NCBI GenBank assembly: GCA_000711775.1
Contig: ARYC01019317.1
Location: forward strand, 1-64,000
Origin: Oxytricha trifallax
Taxonomy: Eukaryota; Ciliophora; Spirotrichea; Sporadotrichida; Oxytrichidae
Direction: 5' to 3'
DNA: 64,000 bases
Of this stretch, positions 1 through 12,369 are shown in pieces; positions within the stretch are counted from its first letter, which is position 1; each line of letters starts with the position of its first letter. The notes under the pieces were generated by a model, which saw only the letters and a list, made by a program, of their open reading frames with translations, did not search any database and had not been told where the DNA came from. The translations under genes were made by a program, and so were the position numbers.

Positions 1-3000
1 ATTTTTATTAAAGATTATTATAATTTTATAATTCTTGAAATATATTTTCACTTTGTTATACAACCATATTCTTTTAATGAAGTAATAAAACAATTATTAT
101 TAATAAATTCAATCTATCTAATCAGAATTATCTTTTAGTAAATTCCTCTAATTTCTTCCAAGTTTCTCGTTCCAAAATTTCTACCCAATTTTAAGAGCAA
201 AAAACACCTATAAGTCTTACCTTTCATTTGCGTTTCTAGTAGTCTATGAACCTATTCTTTCTAAATATTTTTCATTTTCTCGTTTTTTAAAAAAATATAG
301 TTAATTAAAAAAATATCAAAATAAATAACTAATCACCATAAGTTGAGTTAGTTAAATAATTCTGGCTGATTAACTTTTAGTATTGTCTGCTAAATGTATC
401 ATTTTCATTGATTTTTTAAAAAATAAATTCTCTTGCTTCTATAGATAATTTTTGACTATCTTTCTTCATTATATTACTAAAACTTCTATTATCAGCTATT
501 CGCTTAGTGATTTTTGATAATGCTTTCTATGTTTATGTTCCATTAATTTCGTTTAATTAAGTGCTTTAAGTAGACTCATTCTTAATCACGAGTCTCTGTA
601 ATAAAAGTTCTCTTTCCTTAATATCATTAATGTTGATATTCTTGGAGTTTAACTTGTATTGCTCTATAACTTCCAGAACAAATAGTCTTGCTTTGACAAC
701 CCACTCTACTAATTGTTATATATCAGTTAACTCCATGAGAGAATTTTCAGATTAATAAATTTTAAACATTATTGTAGGAATACATTCGAAATTGGGAAAT
801 TGATTTTAATTAAATAAATAATTAATCAAAATAGTGGCAGTTAAAGTTTGCCTATTTGAACGATCTTGGGCTCATTCTATTGAGAATTTAAATTTAGCTA
901 GACTTTACTATTGGCGGTACTATTTTATCGCATCCTGGAGTGAGATAACTCGACTATAATTAAACACCTCTAATTAATTAAATTATACCCTCACATTAAA
1001 GTCGAGTTATCTCACTCCAGGGATGAGATAAAATAGTACCGCCAATATTAAAGTCCAGCTAAATTTAAATTCTCAATCGAATGAGCCAAAGATCGTTCAA
1101 ATTGGCCAACTTTAACTGCCACTATTTTGATTAATTATTTATTTAATTAAAATTAATTTCCAATTTCTAATGTATTCCTACAATAGCATGTATGCTTCAA
1201 GTGATTCATATAGAGATTAGCTAACTTTTCTAATTGATTTCATATTCTTCTCGAGAGTATCTTGCTCATTTCGATCAACGTTTCTTCTTTCAATAAATCA
1301 TTAAAGCTTTAAATTCCAATTTGTTCGGGACATTCTCCATATATTCTATAGGTAAATTTATAAAAATATAGATTAAAAATTACTATTTAAAAGCTTCTAA
1401 TAAATACTGATGACAAGAGCTACTATTTATTCCAGAGAGATGTTTATTTATATTTGCTATCTTAAACTTAAGAACTTAAAAATCCCAACAAAGTCGTGCT
1501 ACAAATTAAAGTGTAAGTTCAAATATAATTTTTTTCTTACCTTCTATCTGATATAGAAAAATGAAAGTAAGTTGTAAAGCTATTGCTATAGCTATTCAAC
1601 TAACTCATAGATGATTGTAAACTATTTTGGGACTAAAATACCTGGTTCATAATTGACTATCGGTATATCCTGTGATAATAAGTGTGTGTTTAGTTATTCA
1701 ACACTATGACGTTTGGCTCTCTTTTTCACCTTAATTGTCTTATATTTCGTTTACTCTTATTATTGCTGATAGATTTTCTAAAGTTTTAGCTGCTTAGAAA
1801 TTAGCTCAATTTCATTGTATTTGAATCTTTAGGGGTTAAAGCTGCTTCAGACTAAGACTTTTTCATGACATTAAAATACTTTAGCATGTTTTAGGCTTTT
1901 GGTGGCTCTTAAAGAGCTGATAGCTCTTCAGAAGGTATTGGAACTTAAATTTCAATTATTCTATATTCAGGAATGTGCATTTTTCTTTGAGCTAGGGGAT
2001 GGAAATGGATTATATTTGAAAAGTACTATTGCAATAAAATAAATATAAGGATTTAGAAGAATTTCTTTCAAATTGCTTGATGCTTTCTTAAATGACATTA
2101 TTCATTGATTTACTAAGAGAAGTGAAACTTTAATCTATTCCTTAAGACCCTTATGTTTCCCACTCCATATTTTTCATTTTTTTCTTTAGCTTAATTTCAA
2201 CTTAGGTATATTCTTTCTGACTACTTAAATTCATACTTTGTGAACTTTTTTATTGTAATTGCCTCTATATTAAAGAGTAGAACTTCTTTCTATTTTTTAA
2301 GGTTTTATTCTTAATCTAATCTTTTTAATCAAAATATAGATCGCTTGATTTCTAGTAAAAGTGATACTTTTTATCTTCCTGCTTTGGAGACATCCAAGAT
2401 TTTTCCAATATTTTTTAAGAAAAAAAATGCAGAGTCATTGAAACTCATTTAATTAGCTCTTGGTGTTGATGTAAATTAGAACTAAAAAGGCTATTTTTTT
2501 AAAGTCTACATATCTAATTATAATTAAATGAAAAATTTTTCGAAAAAAATTATCGTTTTTAGATTTCACAGATTCAAGATTAATTCTGTTAGCGCTTTCG
2601 TTAATTTTAATTTACAATCGAGAAATAGAAGTTTCTGTAATAAAGAATGAGGATTTCTCTATTTTACTTAGATCTTCTTGATTTTATTGTTTCATTGGAT
2701 TAATACTTACGAATTAAAATCTTGATTGCTTTTATTGGAGAACTTTCATAAAAGTCTTCCTTTAAAAGTATTTCTTCAAATTAACCTGCTGCTAAATTTT
2801 ACTAGCTTTGCCTGGATAATGAATTAAATCTTACGGGATTCTTAGGTTTGAATCTGTTTACTTTTTGTCTGCTTTATGTTAATAGTGAAGTTTTTATTTT
2901 TTCATGTACTAAGAAATATGGAGAATCAGTCTCGAAAAATTTTCATTCTAAAAATCTATGATACTTTCATCCAAATTATGTTAAAGTAGTTCATTGTCTT

Positions 3001-3678
3001 CAATGCCATTTCTTCCATAATTATTTTCACTTTTAATTTTAGCAATATCAAGTTTCAAATTAACATCATTAAATGGCTCAATTTTAATGATCGAACTTGT
3101 TGAACTTTATTTTTCCAAAATGTCAACGTTTGGAAAATTAATCTACTCTTACAAGTTTTAGTCAACAACTGATTCTTATATTTCAGTCATTAGACTTTCA
3201 CTAAGATTTGTATTTTGTGTTTTGCTTGCCTATATCCGCATTGTCATTAATTTCATAACTTTTTAGCCAATTTTCCTTTAAATTTCTATTTCTAGCTCTT
3301 TTTTCACTTCTTATGTTGTCTTTGTATTATCAAATTAAGAAAACATGGAGGGACTCTTAAGTTTTTAAATTGACTAGAAAGTATGTGAAAGCATCTATTT
3401 TTCATCATCATGCTCTATCTCTTAACGAATTTACATTTTTTTGCTTTGCTGTTTAAGTTAAATATGGCAAGAATCCAGTCCTCTATTCATAAAATCATTA
3501 AGAATTTTTAAAGCAGAAATTAAATAATTCATGCTCTTCTTCAGTTTTCTCTCTCTCTCTCATGCTTCTGCTTAAATAGCTTTTGAAGCTTGTTAACATC
3601 AATATTAACTTCTGAGGATTCATAATTTATATCATTTTTTTGAACTTCAAAAGGGCTTATTCCACCTTTTCTCTTCAT
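1..3678 (-). CDS. Unrecognised S/N-rich protein, partial, interrupted by an IES-like element
   Basis: With TAA/TAG read as Gln, the minus strand is protein-like from an ATG at 3676-3678 to the left edge of the window, so the 3' end is missing. The N-terminus begins MKRKGGISPFEVQKND. A GA-rich run near 3550 encodes a charged Glu/Arg stretch. Later parts are rich in Ser, Asn and Gln, and a helical Leu/Glu/Lys-rich section lies at about 300-770. The frame is crossed by the inverted-repeat element at 772-1183, and removing that element to one TA rejoins the frame. A few other frame changes remain, which could be small introns, short IESs or sequence errors. I recognise no domain. Confidence 0.55.
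772..1183. mobile_element. TA-flanked palindromic MITE acting as an IES (copy 1)
   Basis: This 412-bp unit begins TTGTAGGAATACATTCG and ends with nearly the reverse complement. It is flanked by TA on both sides (770-771 and 1184-1185). The inverted repeat is very long, about 190 bp per arm, so the whole unit is nearly a perfect hairpin. It lies inside an open reading frame. Joining the flanks at a single TA gives the continuous peptide EAYMLMFKIYQSEN across the junction. No transposase is encoded, so it is a non-autonomous element, probably of the Tc1/mariner type judging from the TA target. Confidence 0.85.
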
Positions 3679-3767
3679 TTTAATAACAATTATATTTATT
3701 ATAAATCTTTTTATAGAAGCTTTTTATTATGTTTATTAATAACTTTGAGTATAAATAGCTAGAATGT

Positions 3768-4060
3768 TTGATAAATTATAATTATTATATAAAATTGAAT
3801 AAAACTTCAGTATTAAATATGCGAGTGACTTCTCGTAACGAGTTATCATTTTACTATAAAAATACTTATATGCGCACCAACATGCCACGGAGTCGCCTCT
3901 TAACTAATAGAGATAATCTCCGCCGTTTGGGGCGCTCATTAAGGCCTTCTAGGAAACAGACCTCTATCAAAAAGGAGTATAATTAAAAGTTGGGAATTTA
4001 AAAAAATAATAATTTATTTAAATGTGCCAAATGCCCGCAACAATCTCAAATAAAATTCAA
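3768..4060 (+). CDS. Possible small Arg-rich ORF, doubtful
   Basis: An ATG-initiated frame at 3768 gives a peptide with a strongly basic second half (many Arg, Lys and Ser). Base composition at 3830-3970 is clearly less AT-rich than its surroundings, which is why it is listed. Under the ciliate code the TAA at about 3984 is Gln and the frame continues into AT-rich sequence. It lies between two minus-strand genes. No homology is recognised, and it could equally be an intergenic open frame. Confidence 0.25.
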
Positions 4061-4189
4061 AAGGAAAATGTGTGATTATAAATATTATGTTATTTATTAA
4101 CTAATCAAGATTTTTTTGAAATAATTTGAAATTTAAATACAAGTTAATTAATAATAATAGCAATAGTAATTGTAATAAACAAAAATGTA

Positions 4190-7100
4190 AATCTACAAAA
4201 AAACTTTATCTTTCCTCCATTCTCCTTCATACTTAGCTCCATTAGCATGAGAGCAATTTTTCTTGTGTTTTTCTTAGTCTTCTGTTGACTCTTGCTCGCA
4301 TGTAATTCTCCATCGATTTTAGTGGCACACCTGTAAAATTAATTTTTTAGATATCTTTTGTGTAACTTACATTTTAAATGAATGACAATGCACCTTCTGA
4401 TCAGACATGTTTTCATATTCTTATATTCTTAATATATTTTTAATTTAAATTCAGCTTATTTCAAAAATATCATGAATATTAAATAAATAAAAAAATGATC
4501 AGATAAATCATTGTGTAAAATCGTAATACTCTTCTATGTATGCTTCTTTTATTATGGATGTGGGTCATTGGCTGAGTCTACGAAGTCTAACTATTATTCA
4601 AAATGCTTTGCCTGTTTTGTTAATGCTAATCTAAATTCTGGAGGGTTTGGATACCATGATTCAAAGTAGAGTTTGAAGTCTCGTACTTATTGTTTTGGTC
4701 GATATCTTTAATGATTCTTCCGATAGATCTTGGCATCTAATGACTCATTCTTTTTAGCATTAGTGACCTTTGATTAAAAATGGAAGTGCCTTCATCCAAA
4801 ATAGTCATGTTAGGTGTTGGGCTTTAAACTTCAATGTTAATATTTGCTTGAGTGGGGCTTACAAAACTATAATGCCTGATTCCTTGCTTACTATCCTTAA
4901 AAACATTCGCTGATTTCATGTTAATCTCATCCATTTAAACTGAGTTTCTTTCATATTTAGCCCTTGTCTCAAGACTTTACAAAAACCCTTACATAAGGGC
5001 AGTCCTATTATTAACAAGTCTCTATGATTAAAATATAATTTAAATTGACGATTTCTTAAAGGTCGACTCTGCTCTTTCATTAGAGTTATTTCTAGTTTTG
5101 ATTGAAGCTTTCAATCTTGATGTTTTCATCGAGGCATTAGAGATTTTACTTTTATTTTCAGGGCTAGCAATTGTTTAACTGTCCATTCTTGTGCTATTTA
5201 CATGGTTTACATGATTATCAGATACCAGTGAATAGTTCTTAGATTATCTTTTCTATACCTTTAACATTTGATGTTCTGAAATAACATTCGGCACATCACC
5301 TTTACCTTAAATTTGCTAAATATTTTAAATCTACTTCAAACCAGTTGATCGGGATTAACTAGGGATGTTTGCTTAATCTCTATATATTTAAGAATGTTTA
5401 ATGCCTGAAATCTTCATAAAAGAATGTTAATCACTAGTTTTTAATTAACTTTGCCTTTTAGCTCCCATTTTAATAAGCTTATTCATAGCTTTTACCAATC
5501 CTTAAGTTTCTATCATTGACTTAGCTTCTTTTGAAAGGTAGTTCATATTATCTAACTTGTATATCCATTACTATTTGTTCATATATTGTAATTCAGAGAA
5601 ATCCTTATCTAATCTCGTTGTAGAGTTACTTAAACCAAAAAGTCTTTTGAGAACTTCTGGCTAACTTTCTGGGTAAAGTCTAGGGTCTTAATGTGTAGAT
5701 TGAACTTGACTTTTGCCTTAAAGGTAATTTAGAGCTTTTTAGTATTATTCATTGTCAAATGTGACGTTTCCGTCTGGGAGTAAAATAAATGCAGAATCAT
5801 CTCTGTAAATTACCTTCTTTTGATTTGTCTAAACTGATTCTGAAGTTTAATATATGTCATTTACATTAGAATAAGCCTATTAAAAATTCTCAGCCCTTGC
5901 TTGAAGCTCTTAATTTTTCATCTTTGAGAAAATAGGTCATTGTTCTTAATTAAACTTACTCTTATTGTTAGCTTTGAAATTTGAGAAAAAATTTCTATAA
6001 TGTGGTGAATTCTTTTCTGTCTAGTATTCACTTTAAAATATTTCCCCATTCTCTTCATCTGTTCCGAATGAATCTTATGAAACCTTCTTTTTTTTTTAAT
6101 TGAATTGAATTTTGATTTATGTACTATTTCTAGATTAGTCTTCATCTGATATTGAATCGGTGAAACTACTCTCATCAATACCGTGAATTGAGTGCATGGC
6201 ACTTTTGCTTTATTTATGAAATCCTGATTTCTCAAGCTTCTTTATTATTAGTAGACCTGATTACGGCTCATCAAAATATTCCTCTGCAATAACTCTTGAC
6301 TATCTTTTTGAAAAATCCAAATCTTTATATAGATCTTTTCCAGAACTTTTATTACTATTTATTCTTGATGAACCCCCTGAACTCCTTCTATTGTTTATTT
6401 TTGAGTTGAGCTTCATTGAATTTTTAGAACTTAAAGGCCCATTAAAGTTAGAAATTTTATTAGTATTTATTTTAAGGCTGACATTCTTTGCGTTGAAATT
6501 AATCTATGCTCCCATCAAAGTGTTTATTTATCCTTTGAAACTAATTATTGGCCGCTTTACCTAAATTTTATATAAGATTTAGATTTTTATTTGTATTTCT
6601 TCTTGTAATACTTGTCTGGTTATTCAGCTTATCATATTTTTAAAAATTTTTCCTCTTATAATCATCTCCTTGCATTGAATCTGATTCATTTCTAGATCCT
6701 TTTTTCATTGTTGCGTCTTATAGTTTTTAATTCTTTATTTTATATTTCGCTAGTTCTTTTTCCAGCTTTTCTTGCTCTTTTTCTCTTTTCTTTAAGAAAC
6801 CATCAAATTATTCAAACCTAACTTTTGTCTACACTTCTTAATCAATTTTTGTACCCTCTGTAACATTTTGCTTTTACTATGTTAGACCTGTAGTGTCTTA
6901 ATTTATGGGAAACTCAATATTTTTCAAAAATGTTTGAACTTAGGAGTCAACCTTTTAGACAGTCTACTTTCTCATTTCCTTAAGTTCATCAGTACTAATC
7001 AAGAGCTATGAAGTATTAAAGACTATATTATTCTCTGTCAAGAATCTCTCCATTGTCTTTTCCTGGATAGTCTTATTAGACTGAAGCTACTTTCTTTACT

Positions 7101-9130
7101 TTAAGATGTTTACATTATATTTTTCCTCAAGCGGTCGTTTTTGTGCTTCTAAATTGGCAACTAGATCGAATGAAGCTCTTTATGCATCAATCAATATATC
7201 TCTCTTTATGAAAAACATTAAAAATCATGTAATCTTACTTCATGTTTGACTTTTCTTAGCTCTTCTCTTGTAGTATTTAGGAATGAAAAAGTAGCAGTTG
7301 ATGCACTTTAAAGTTCTCCTATCTTTTTCCTCAAATTATCTGAATCATCAATTTTAGACTAAAAAGTTAGTATAATATTTTACTTACATTGGCTTTAAGT
7401 TTCAAATCATATAGCTCTTATGCACATTATTCATACTTATCCTTATAATTCTTCATCATGTCTTTCCTTAAATCCAACATTGCACATAATCTACTGTTCT
7501 CGCTGCCAAGAACTAAGTCCTCAATTTTATCAAAGAAAAGTTTGTTTCTCTCAAGTTACTAATCTTCACTATCAAGTTTATTATCCTCCTTATATTTAAT
7601 CACAATTTTAGAAATCATTCTCAGCTTCAAGATAAAAACCTCTCTCTGTAGACTATCACAATCTTTCTAAAGTAAATCTTTTAAACTTTTTGCCTTATTC
7701 GCTTAATATTCTTGATTTTTTATATCATTTTGATATTTCTCTTTTAAAATTAGCTCCTTTTCTTTAAGTAAAGACTCGTAGTTATTCTTTAATTCGTCTC
7801 TCTAGTCTTGCAACCCATATTGAAACTATTCTCTGAGCTTGTTATTTTCTTCGATTCTAGATCTTAACTAGAATTCCAACTCTCTAATTTAGGTGCATAG
7901 GTGCTCTGATACTTTCTTAACTTCTTTCTCACTATCTGCTCTCAGTTTTTAAACTGACCTTCCTATTTCATTCTGAGCTTCATCGTCAAGAAAAGTTCCA
8001 TAAGTAAAATGAAATAAGTAAAAACTTGTTTTTAATAGAATCTTTCAAAGTTTATCTTCAATAACACCATCAAAATGTTCCTTTGGATAAGACTTGATAA
8101 GTGGAGCCCATACTTTTGCAGCATCTTACTCTATAATATACAATAATCTAAATATTTCATCAAGAGTCAAGTTCATAAGTTTGAAAGCTATATTAAAATG
8201 AAAGACATGAATTTTAAATTACTTTTTGGAGCTAGCTGTTTATATTTCTTAATAGTATCTTCATGATTTTTAATTTTTAAGTCAAGTTCAGCCAACACAG
8301 AATTGTAGTCTTCAGCAACTTATTGCAACTTGATGTTTAGCACATCACAAACCTTCTTATCCATGCCATCCATAAATGAGAAGTATCGCACATTCAAGAA
8401 ATCTCTTCCTTTTATTATTGTAGGAATACATTCGATTTGGGAAAATGAATTAAAATTAAAATTAATTAATTATTAATTACCTTCAGCTATGTTTTTGGAA
8501 AATGTCTACAAACCCTAACAATATTATACTCTTTGGATAGCGCATTAAAAATGAGACGGTGGTTGTAATTGCTATAATGATTTTATCTCTTCACCCAAGC
8601 GAGAAAAACCCCTTTTACTATTTTTGGGAGTTAGCTCAAAATCAAAATATCTCGCTTCCTCGGATGATTCAAGAATATTGCCAATAGTAAAGTCCAGCTA
8701 AAATTGCGGGATCTACCATAGAATCGACTCAGATTTGAATTTTAAGTCACTTTGGATTTTATAACTGCCATGATTTTAATATTTTATTAATTTAATTTAA
8801 ATTTATTTTCCCAAATCGAATGTATTCCTACAATAGTAATTTCCCACGTATCTGCATTTCACTTAATTCCCTGAGATGATTAACTTCTTTTATATAATCC
8901 TTTCTAAGAATGTTTGTTAAGTCTTCTTTTTCTTAAAATTTATCCAGAAGCTAACTGTACTATACTTCTATTTCCTCCTTGGTCATAGATGGCATAGCAG
9001 TCTTCCTGAAATCCTAAAATATATTGGAATCTTAATTCTGCTTCTCTGGAGATTAATTATTAAGTTAAGTTAAGTATTTGCTCTATGTTGAAAAATTACT
9101 TAGAAAGATTGATCTACTCCGTGCGCAATG
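4190..9130 (-). CDS. Large coiled-coil protein with a possible MORN-like C-terminal segment
   Basis: A long minus-strand gene rich in Lys, Glu, Leu and Gln with clear heptad-like stretches, for example around 7400-7950 and 6700-7000. The 5' end lies near 9130, where one frame starts MQQSLRTEQINLSK. The main frame is picked up again at MPSMTKEEIEVQYSQLL near 8990. At least two short introns are likely: a 29-nt GTAAGT...TAG near 7355-7383 and one of about 35 nt near 7200-7235. Another GTAAGT...ACAG intron lies at about 4331-4371. The middle section (5900-6500) is rich in Ser, Asn and Lys. At the far 3' end one frame contains a MORN-like motif, NGAKYEGEWRKDK, at about 4205-4245. The gene is interrupted by the element at 8418-8833. 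A cytoskeletal or ciliary role is plausible from the coiled coil but unproven. Confidence 0.6.
8418..8833. mobile_element. TA-flanked MITE acting as an IES (copy 2)
   Basis: This 416-bp unit has termini TTGTAGGAATACATTCG and its reverse complement, and is flanked by TA on both sides (8416-8417 and 8834-8835). It belongs to the same family as the elements at 772, 53758 and 61024, and its interior matches the 61024 copy most closely. It sits inside the coiled-coil gene. Joining the flanks at one TA gives the in-frame peptide QIRGKLLIKGRDFLNVRY. This is direct support that it behaves as a precisely excised IES. Confidence 0.85.
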
Positions 9131-9152
9131 ACTACTACATACTATCAAAAAA

Positions 9153-9898
9153 TTAACATCAATTAATGCTTTAAATTATTCTTACTTTCATAAATTGGTA
9201 GGTTTACTCATTTAAAGGATTATGTATAATTAATTTGTCATTATCCTTTTGTTTAATAGGTGAGACAATAGTGTTTGATACTTGTCTTGTTTAAATGCTT
9301 TATTAAGAACCTCTATTTTTACTTGTTCTTTGAGGACTCTAACTTTTATTTTCTTATTAATTTTACAGTTTTTGGAAATTTATTGGATTATATAACATGA
9401 AGTCATCTATAATAATATCTATAAAATCTTAGCTTATTTATAGTTAAAATATTTAAATAAAATTTGATTCAAATTTATCTAATTAATCTTTAGAAAATTT
9501 TGTTACTTCTTTGGCTTCATCTTTATCATTGATGATTAATTAGAGCCCCAAGGATTTGGCTAGTTGAGGGCATAGAGTAATAAAAGTATCAAATATATAG
9601 TCTTTATATGCAAGCAATTCTTTTTCATTGATTTCAATGATCTTAAGTATTTTAGGGATTTTAATTTGGATAACTTATTTCAATATTGTAGTTGCTTGTT
9701 AAATTTATATATTAACTTTCTATGCTTTTATAATTTATTTTTGAATTTATTTTATTATAAGTTAATTCATTTATTTAATAAGCATCATTAATTCTCTGAG
9801 GGACGTGTAATTCAGCGAATTTAGTGATAATTAAATAGTTTCAGTATATAATAATTATAAATAAATTTGTCATGTCATCAGCAACAGTAACACTCATT
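9153..9898 (-). CDS. Unrecognised helical protein
   Basis: Under the ciliate code a minus-strand frame runs from about 9800 to a TGA at about 9153. It starts near MMLIKQMNQLIIKQIQ or at an upstream exon beginning MSVTVADDMTNLF at 9898. The link between the two is not resolved. The protein has Gln/Ile-rich helical segments, a central part with KELLAYKDYIFDTFITL, and a Ser/Gln/Asn-rich tail. It is transcribed away from CIA2, with only about 140 bp between the two starts, so they may share a bidirectional promoter. No domain recognised. Confidence 0.55.
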
Positions 9899-10035
9899 AA
9901 TAAAATAAATTTACATCAAATATTTATTATTTGCAGTTTGAAATTTTTAATGTATAAAGAACCCTAATTCAATAGTATAGAAACCCCAATTAAGTTCCAG
10001 ACCAGATGACTTAGAGCTTATAAGAAAAAAGTAAG

Positions 10036-10696
10036 ATGCACTTAGATGACTTCGATTTTGACGAAGATATGGGTAAGTGTGTTTTAAATCATATCGCAAG
10101 AAATGTGTTAATACTTTATTCATGTAAAAATGATGAATTGCTAATGACGATAAATCTGAGTTTTAATTCCATTTTATAGTGTATGATATAATAAGCACAA
10201 TTAAAGACCCTAAACACTCTCTGTCATTGGAATAATTAAATGTTGTCAGCCCACATTTAATAGAAGTTGATAATGATAATTACTAAATAAAAGTGTAATT
10301 TACACCTACCATACCAAATTGCACTATGGCCACGCTTATTGGACTGATGATTAGGACTAAATTAAACAGAAATATTCCCAACAAGTATTACAAAGCTATT
10401 TATTTGTTATATAAAATGAATATTTGTAAATTACTTAATGAAAATCGTAATATGCAATACAAAGTTAAAAAAGAATTAATAATCATTTCTATCTTTTTCT
10501 TAGGTTGATGTGTATATTGAAAAGGGAAAGCACGATAATTAAAAAGAAATCAGTAAACAACTTAATGACAAAGAAAGATACCTAGCAGCTATGGAATAGG
10601 AATATCTATCAAGTAAGAATTATAAAAAAAATTAATTTCTCTTTTATAGATATCGTGAATGAGGGAATAAAAAATAATGCTTTTCTTTATCGTTGA
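10036..10696 (+). CDS. CIA2: CIA2 / MIP18-family iron-sulfur assembly protein
   Basis: Four exons (10036-10072, 10180-10394, 10504-10612, 10650-10696) join in frame to 135 residues ending in TGA. In other eukaryotes this family (FAM96/CIAO2, DUF59 fold) is part of the cytosolic iron-sulfur targeting complex with CIA1 and MMS19, and delivers clusters to apoproteins such as DNA polymerases and helicases. Clear family motifs are KDPKHSLSLEQLNVVSPHLI, then TIPNCTMATLIGLMIR with the conserved reactive Cys, then KVDVYIEKGKHDN and KQLNDKERYLAAMEQ. The N-terminus is short and acidic (DDFDFDED), as in relatives. The second intron appears to begin with GC instead of GT. The gene looks intact and has no IES. 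Confidence 0.93.
10073..10179 (+). other. CIA2 intron 1
   Basis: A 107-bp intron beginning GTAAGT and ending TTTATAG. Removing it joins ATG-G to TG-TAT and continues the CIA2 frame (MVYDIISTIKDP). Confidence 0.8.
10395..10503 (+). other. CIA2 intron 2, GC-AG type, or a small IES
   Basis: A 109-bp interruption between codons for YYK and VDV. It begins GCTATTT and ends TTCTTAG. The protein alignment fixes the borders, and a GT start would break the frame. It may be a GC-AG intron, or a short IES with a minimal repeat at its ends. Confidence 0.6.
10613..10649 (+). other. CIA2 intron 3
   Basis: A 37-bp intron, GTAAGAATT to TTTATAG. Removal restores the frame SNIVNEGIKNN before the TGA stop. Confidence 0.8.
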
Positions 10697-10911
10697 AATT
10701 TATATTTCTTAAAATCTCTCTATTTAATCAAATTCAAGACTTCTTGAGTATAAGTATGGCGTCAAAAATAAAATATAAACCTCGGCATATAAAAATAATT
10801 TGTGTGATATTATTCGATGTATGAACTATTAGTTACTATATTTCATTTTGTAGTTCTTGTCTGAGTCCTATTCCCTGGAAAGCAGCTATTTAGAAATAGA
10901 ATGCAAAATAC

Positions 10912-12064
10912 TCATCCAATAGTGAGACTCATGCCCATAAATTAGTACATATTAGGAAACTACCCTTTGAATATGATAATTAGAATAGTACAGAATATAG
11001 AGTGATTGTTAAGCAAAGCAGAGGCTGGAGCACCAATTCCATGGACAGTAGCTTGCAAGCTAACTAAACTGCATATTTATAGGAGTACACTTCCTATGAT
11101 ACTCATTGTCAAATTGTGCATAGAATAGGATGCATGATTATTGAAGAAGAAGAAGAATATTGAGCAGATCAAAAGAAAAACTCCACTAGTCAAACTCGAA
11201 TCAACTGAAAACTAAATGGGGCAGTAACTACCACTCTGTTTATTCAAGAATTTTGCTTAAATTACTCTCAAACTGTTGATAAACGCTGCAAAGATAGCAA
11301 GGCCAATTGCCATTAATTTATATTAGAGTTTTTGATTATCGTCATATTTATTTGAGTTTACGTCATTTATCTATTAAGTATCTAAGTCTGCAATAGGTTG
11401 AATATGAATGGAAGTACTTTTTGATACTGAAATCATTACCACTCCTCTTAGTACTATCAATTATATATTTAATAAATTTTGCTTATCATAATGCCGATAA
11501 TGAGTGATTTTAATAGCTTCTCACCAAAGAATAAGGCGAAGACGATTGCTTTAATGACCACACAGAGGCAAAGTATACTAAACACAACTCCAAAATTAAT
11601 GTCTGCTCACGATGAAAAATCTGAAATGATAATGGATAGCCATATTAAAGTGAAAAGTTCACTGATCTGAATATAACATGGAAAATATTCCCCTTTTTCT
11701 TCATCTCTCCAAAGAAACTTTCGAACACTACACTTTTGTTAACATTTGGGGTGCGAGAAAGTTCATAAGCTTTCAATATTAAACTTGTGGAGATGAATCC
11801 TGTACACGATAGGCAAGCAAAGCCAAAGTCTTGATCATCCAAAAGTCCATAGAAAAAATTTGAAGCTCCCCAAAGCCCTGCTCCTATTAGCGTTTTACCC
11901 CACAAGATCTACTTTGGTGGGTCACTTAATAATTTATTCTACAATTTGAGTTAGTAAAAATTGGATAAAAGTGACAAATGCTGATTTTGGAGAGGACTCA
12001 GTTTCTTTTCTTACTAGAGGCTTCTCGTATTATTCTAAATATACCAATAAGTATATAAAATCAT
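10912..12064 (-). pseudogene. DMT/EamA-like membrane transporter, tandem copy 1, damaged
   Basis: First of four tandem, same-strand paralogues of a multi-spanning membrane protein resembling the drug/metabolite (EamA-type) transporter superfamily. Recognisable parts, 5' to 3', are WGKTLIGAGLWGASNFFYGL, a second hydrophobic region near 11500-11650, INSLRVIQAKFLNKQ, and QATVHGIGAPASALLNNHS. Damage includes a one-base frame change near 11650, an in-frame TGA near 11605, and a TGA at 10912-10914 where the paralogues have Gly (MSLTIG then stop). The last could simply be a new stop. The substrate is unknown. It is tail-to-tail with CIA2, about 215 bp apart. Confidence 0.6.
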
Positions 12065-12369
12065 TTTTCATATGGAATAATAACATAATTATATTCTGTT
12101 AATATTAATCTTGTAATTCGATGTCTTTATCCATTAATTAGTGATGAAATTAAATTTGTTAATTAAAAGGTTTCTGATTAAAAATTATTAAATTAAATCG
12201 AATTACTGAGTCTTAAATTGAAACACTAGCCATATGTTTGAATTAATTCATTTTTTATGCCTATCTTTTCTTTTTAAAATTTATATGTAAAGCAAAATAA
12301 ATTGTTTAAAAAAGAGAAACTAATTAAAATTAACTCAAATAGATATTATTGTATTGAATTATTTATCAC

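Noticed and set aside
10860..11163. Plus-strand frame of about 100 codons ending in an acidic run
   Set aside because: It is the antisense shadow of the 3' part of transporter copy 1, which matches its paralogues motif by motif.
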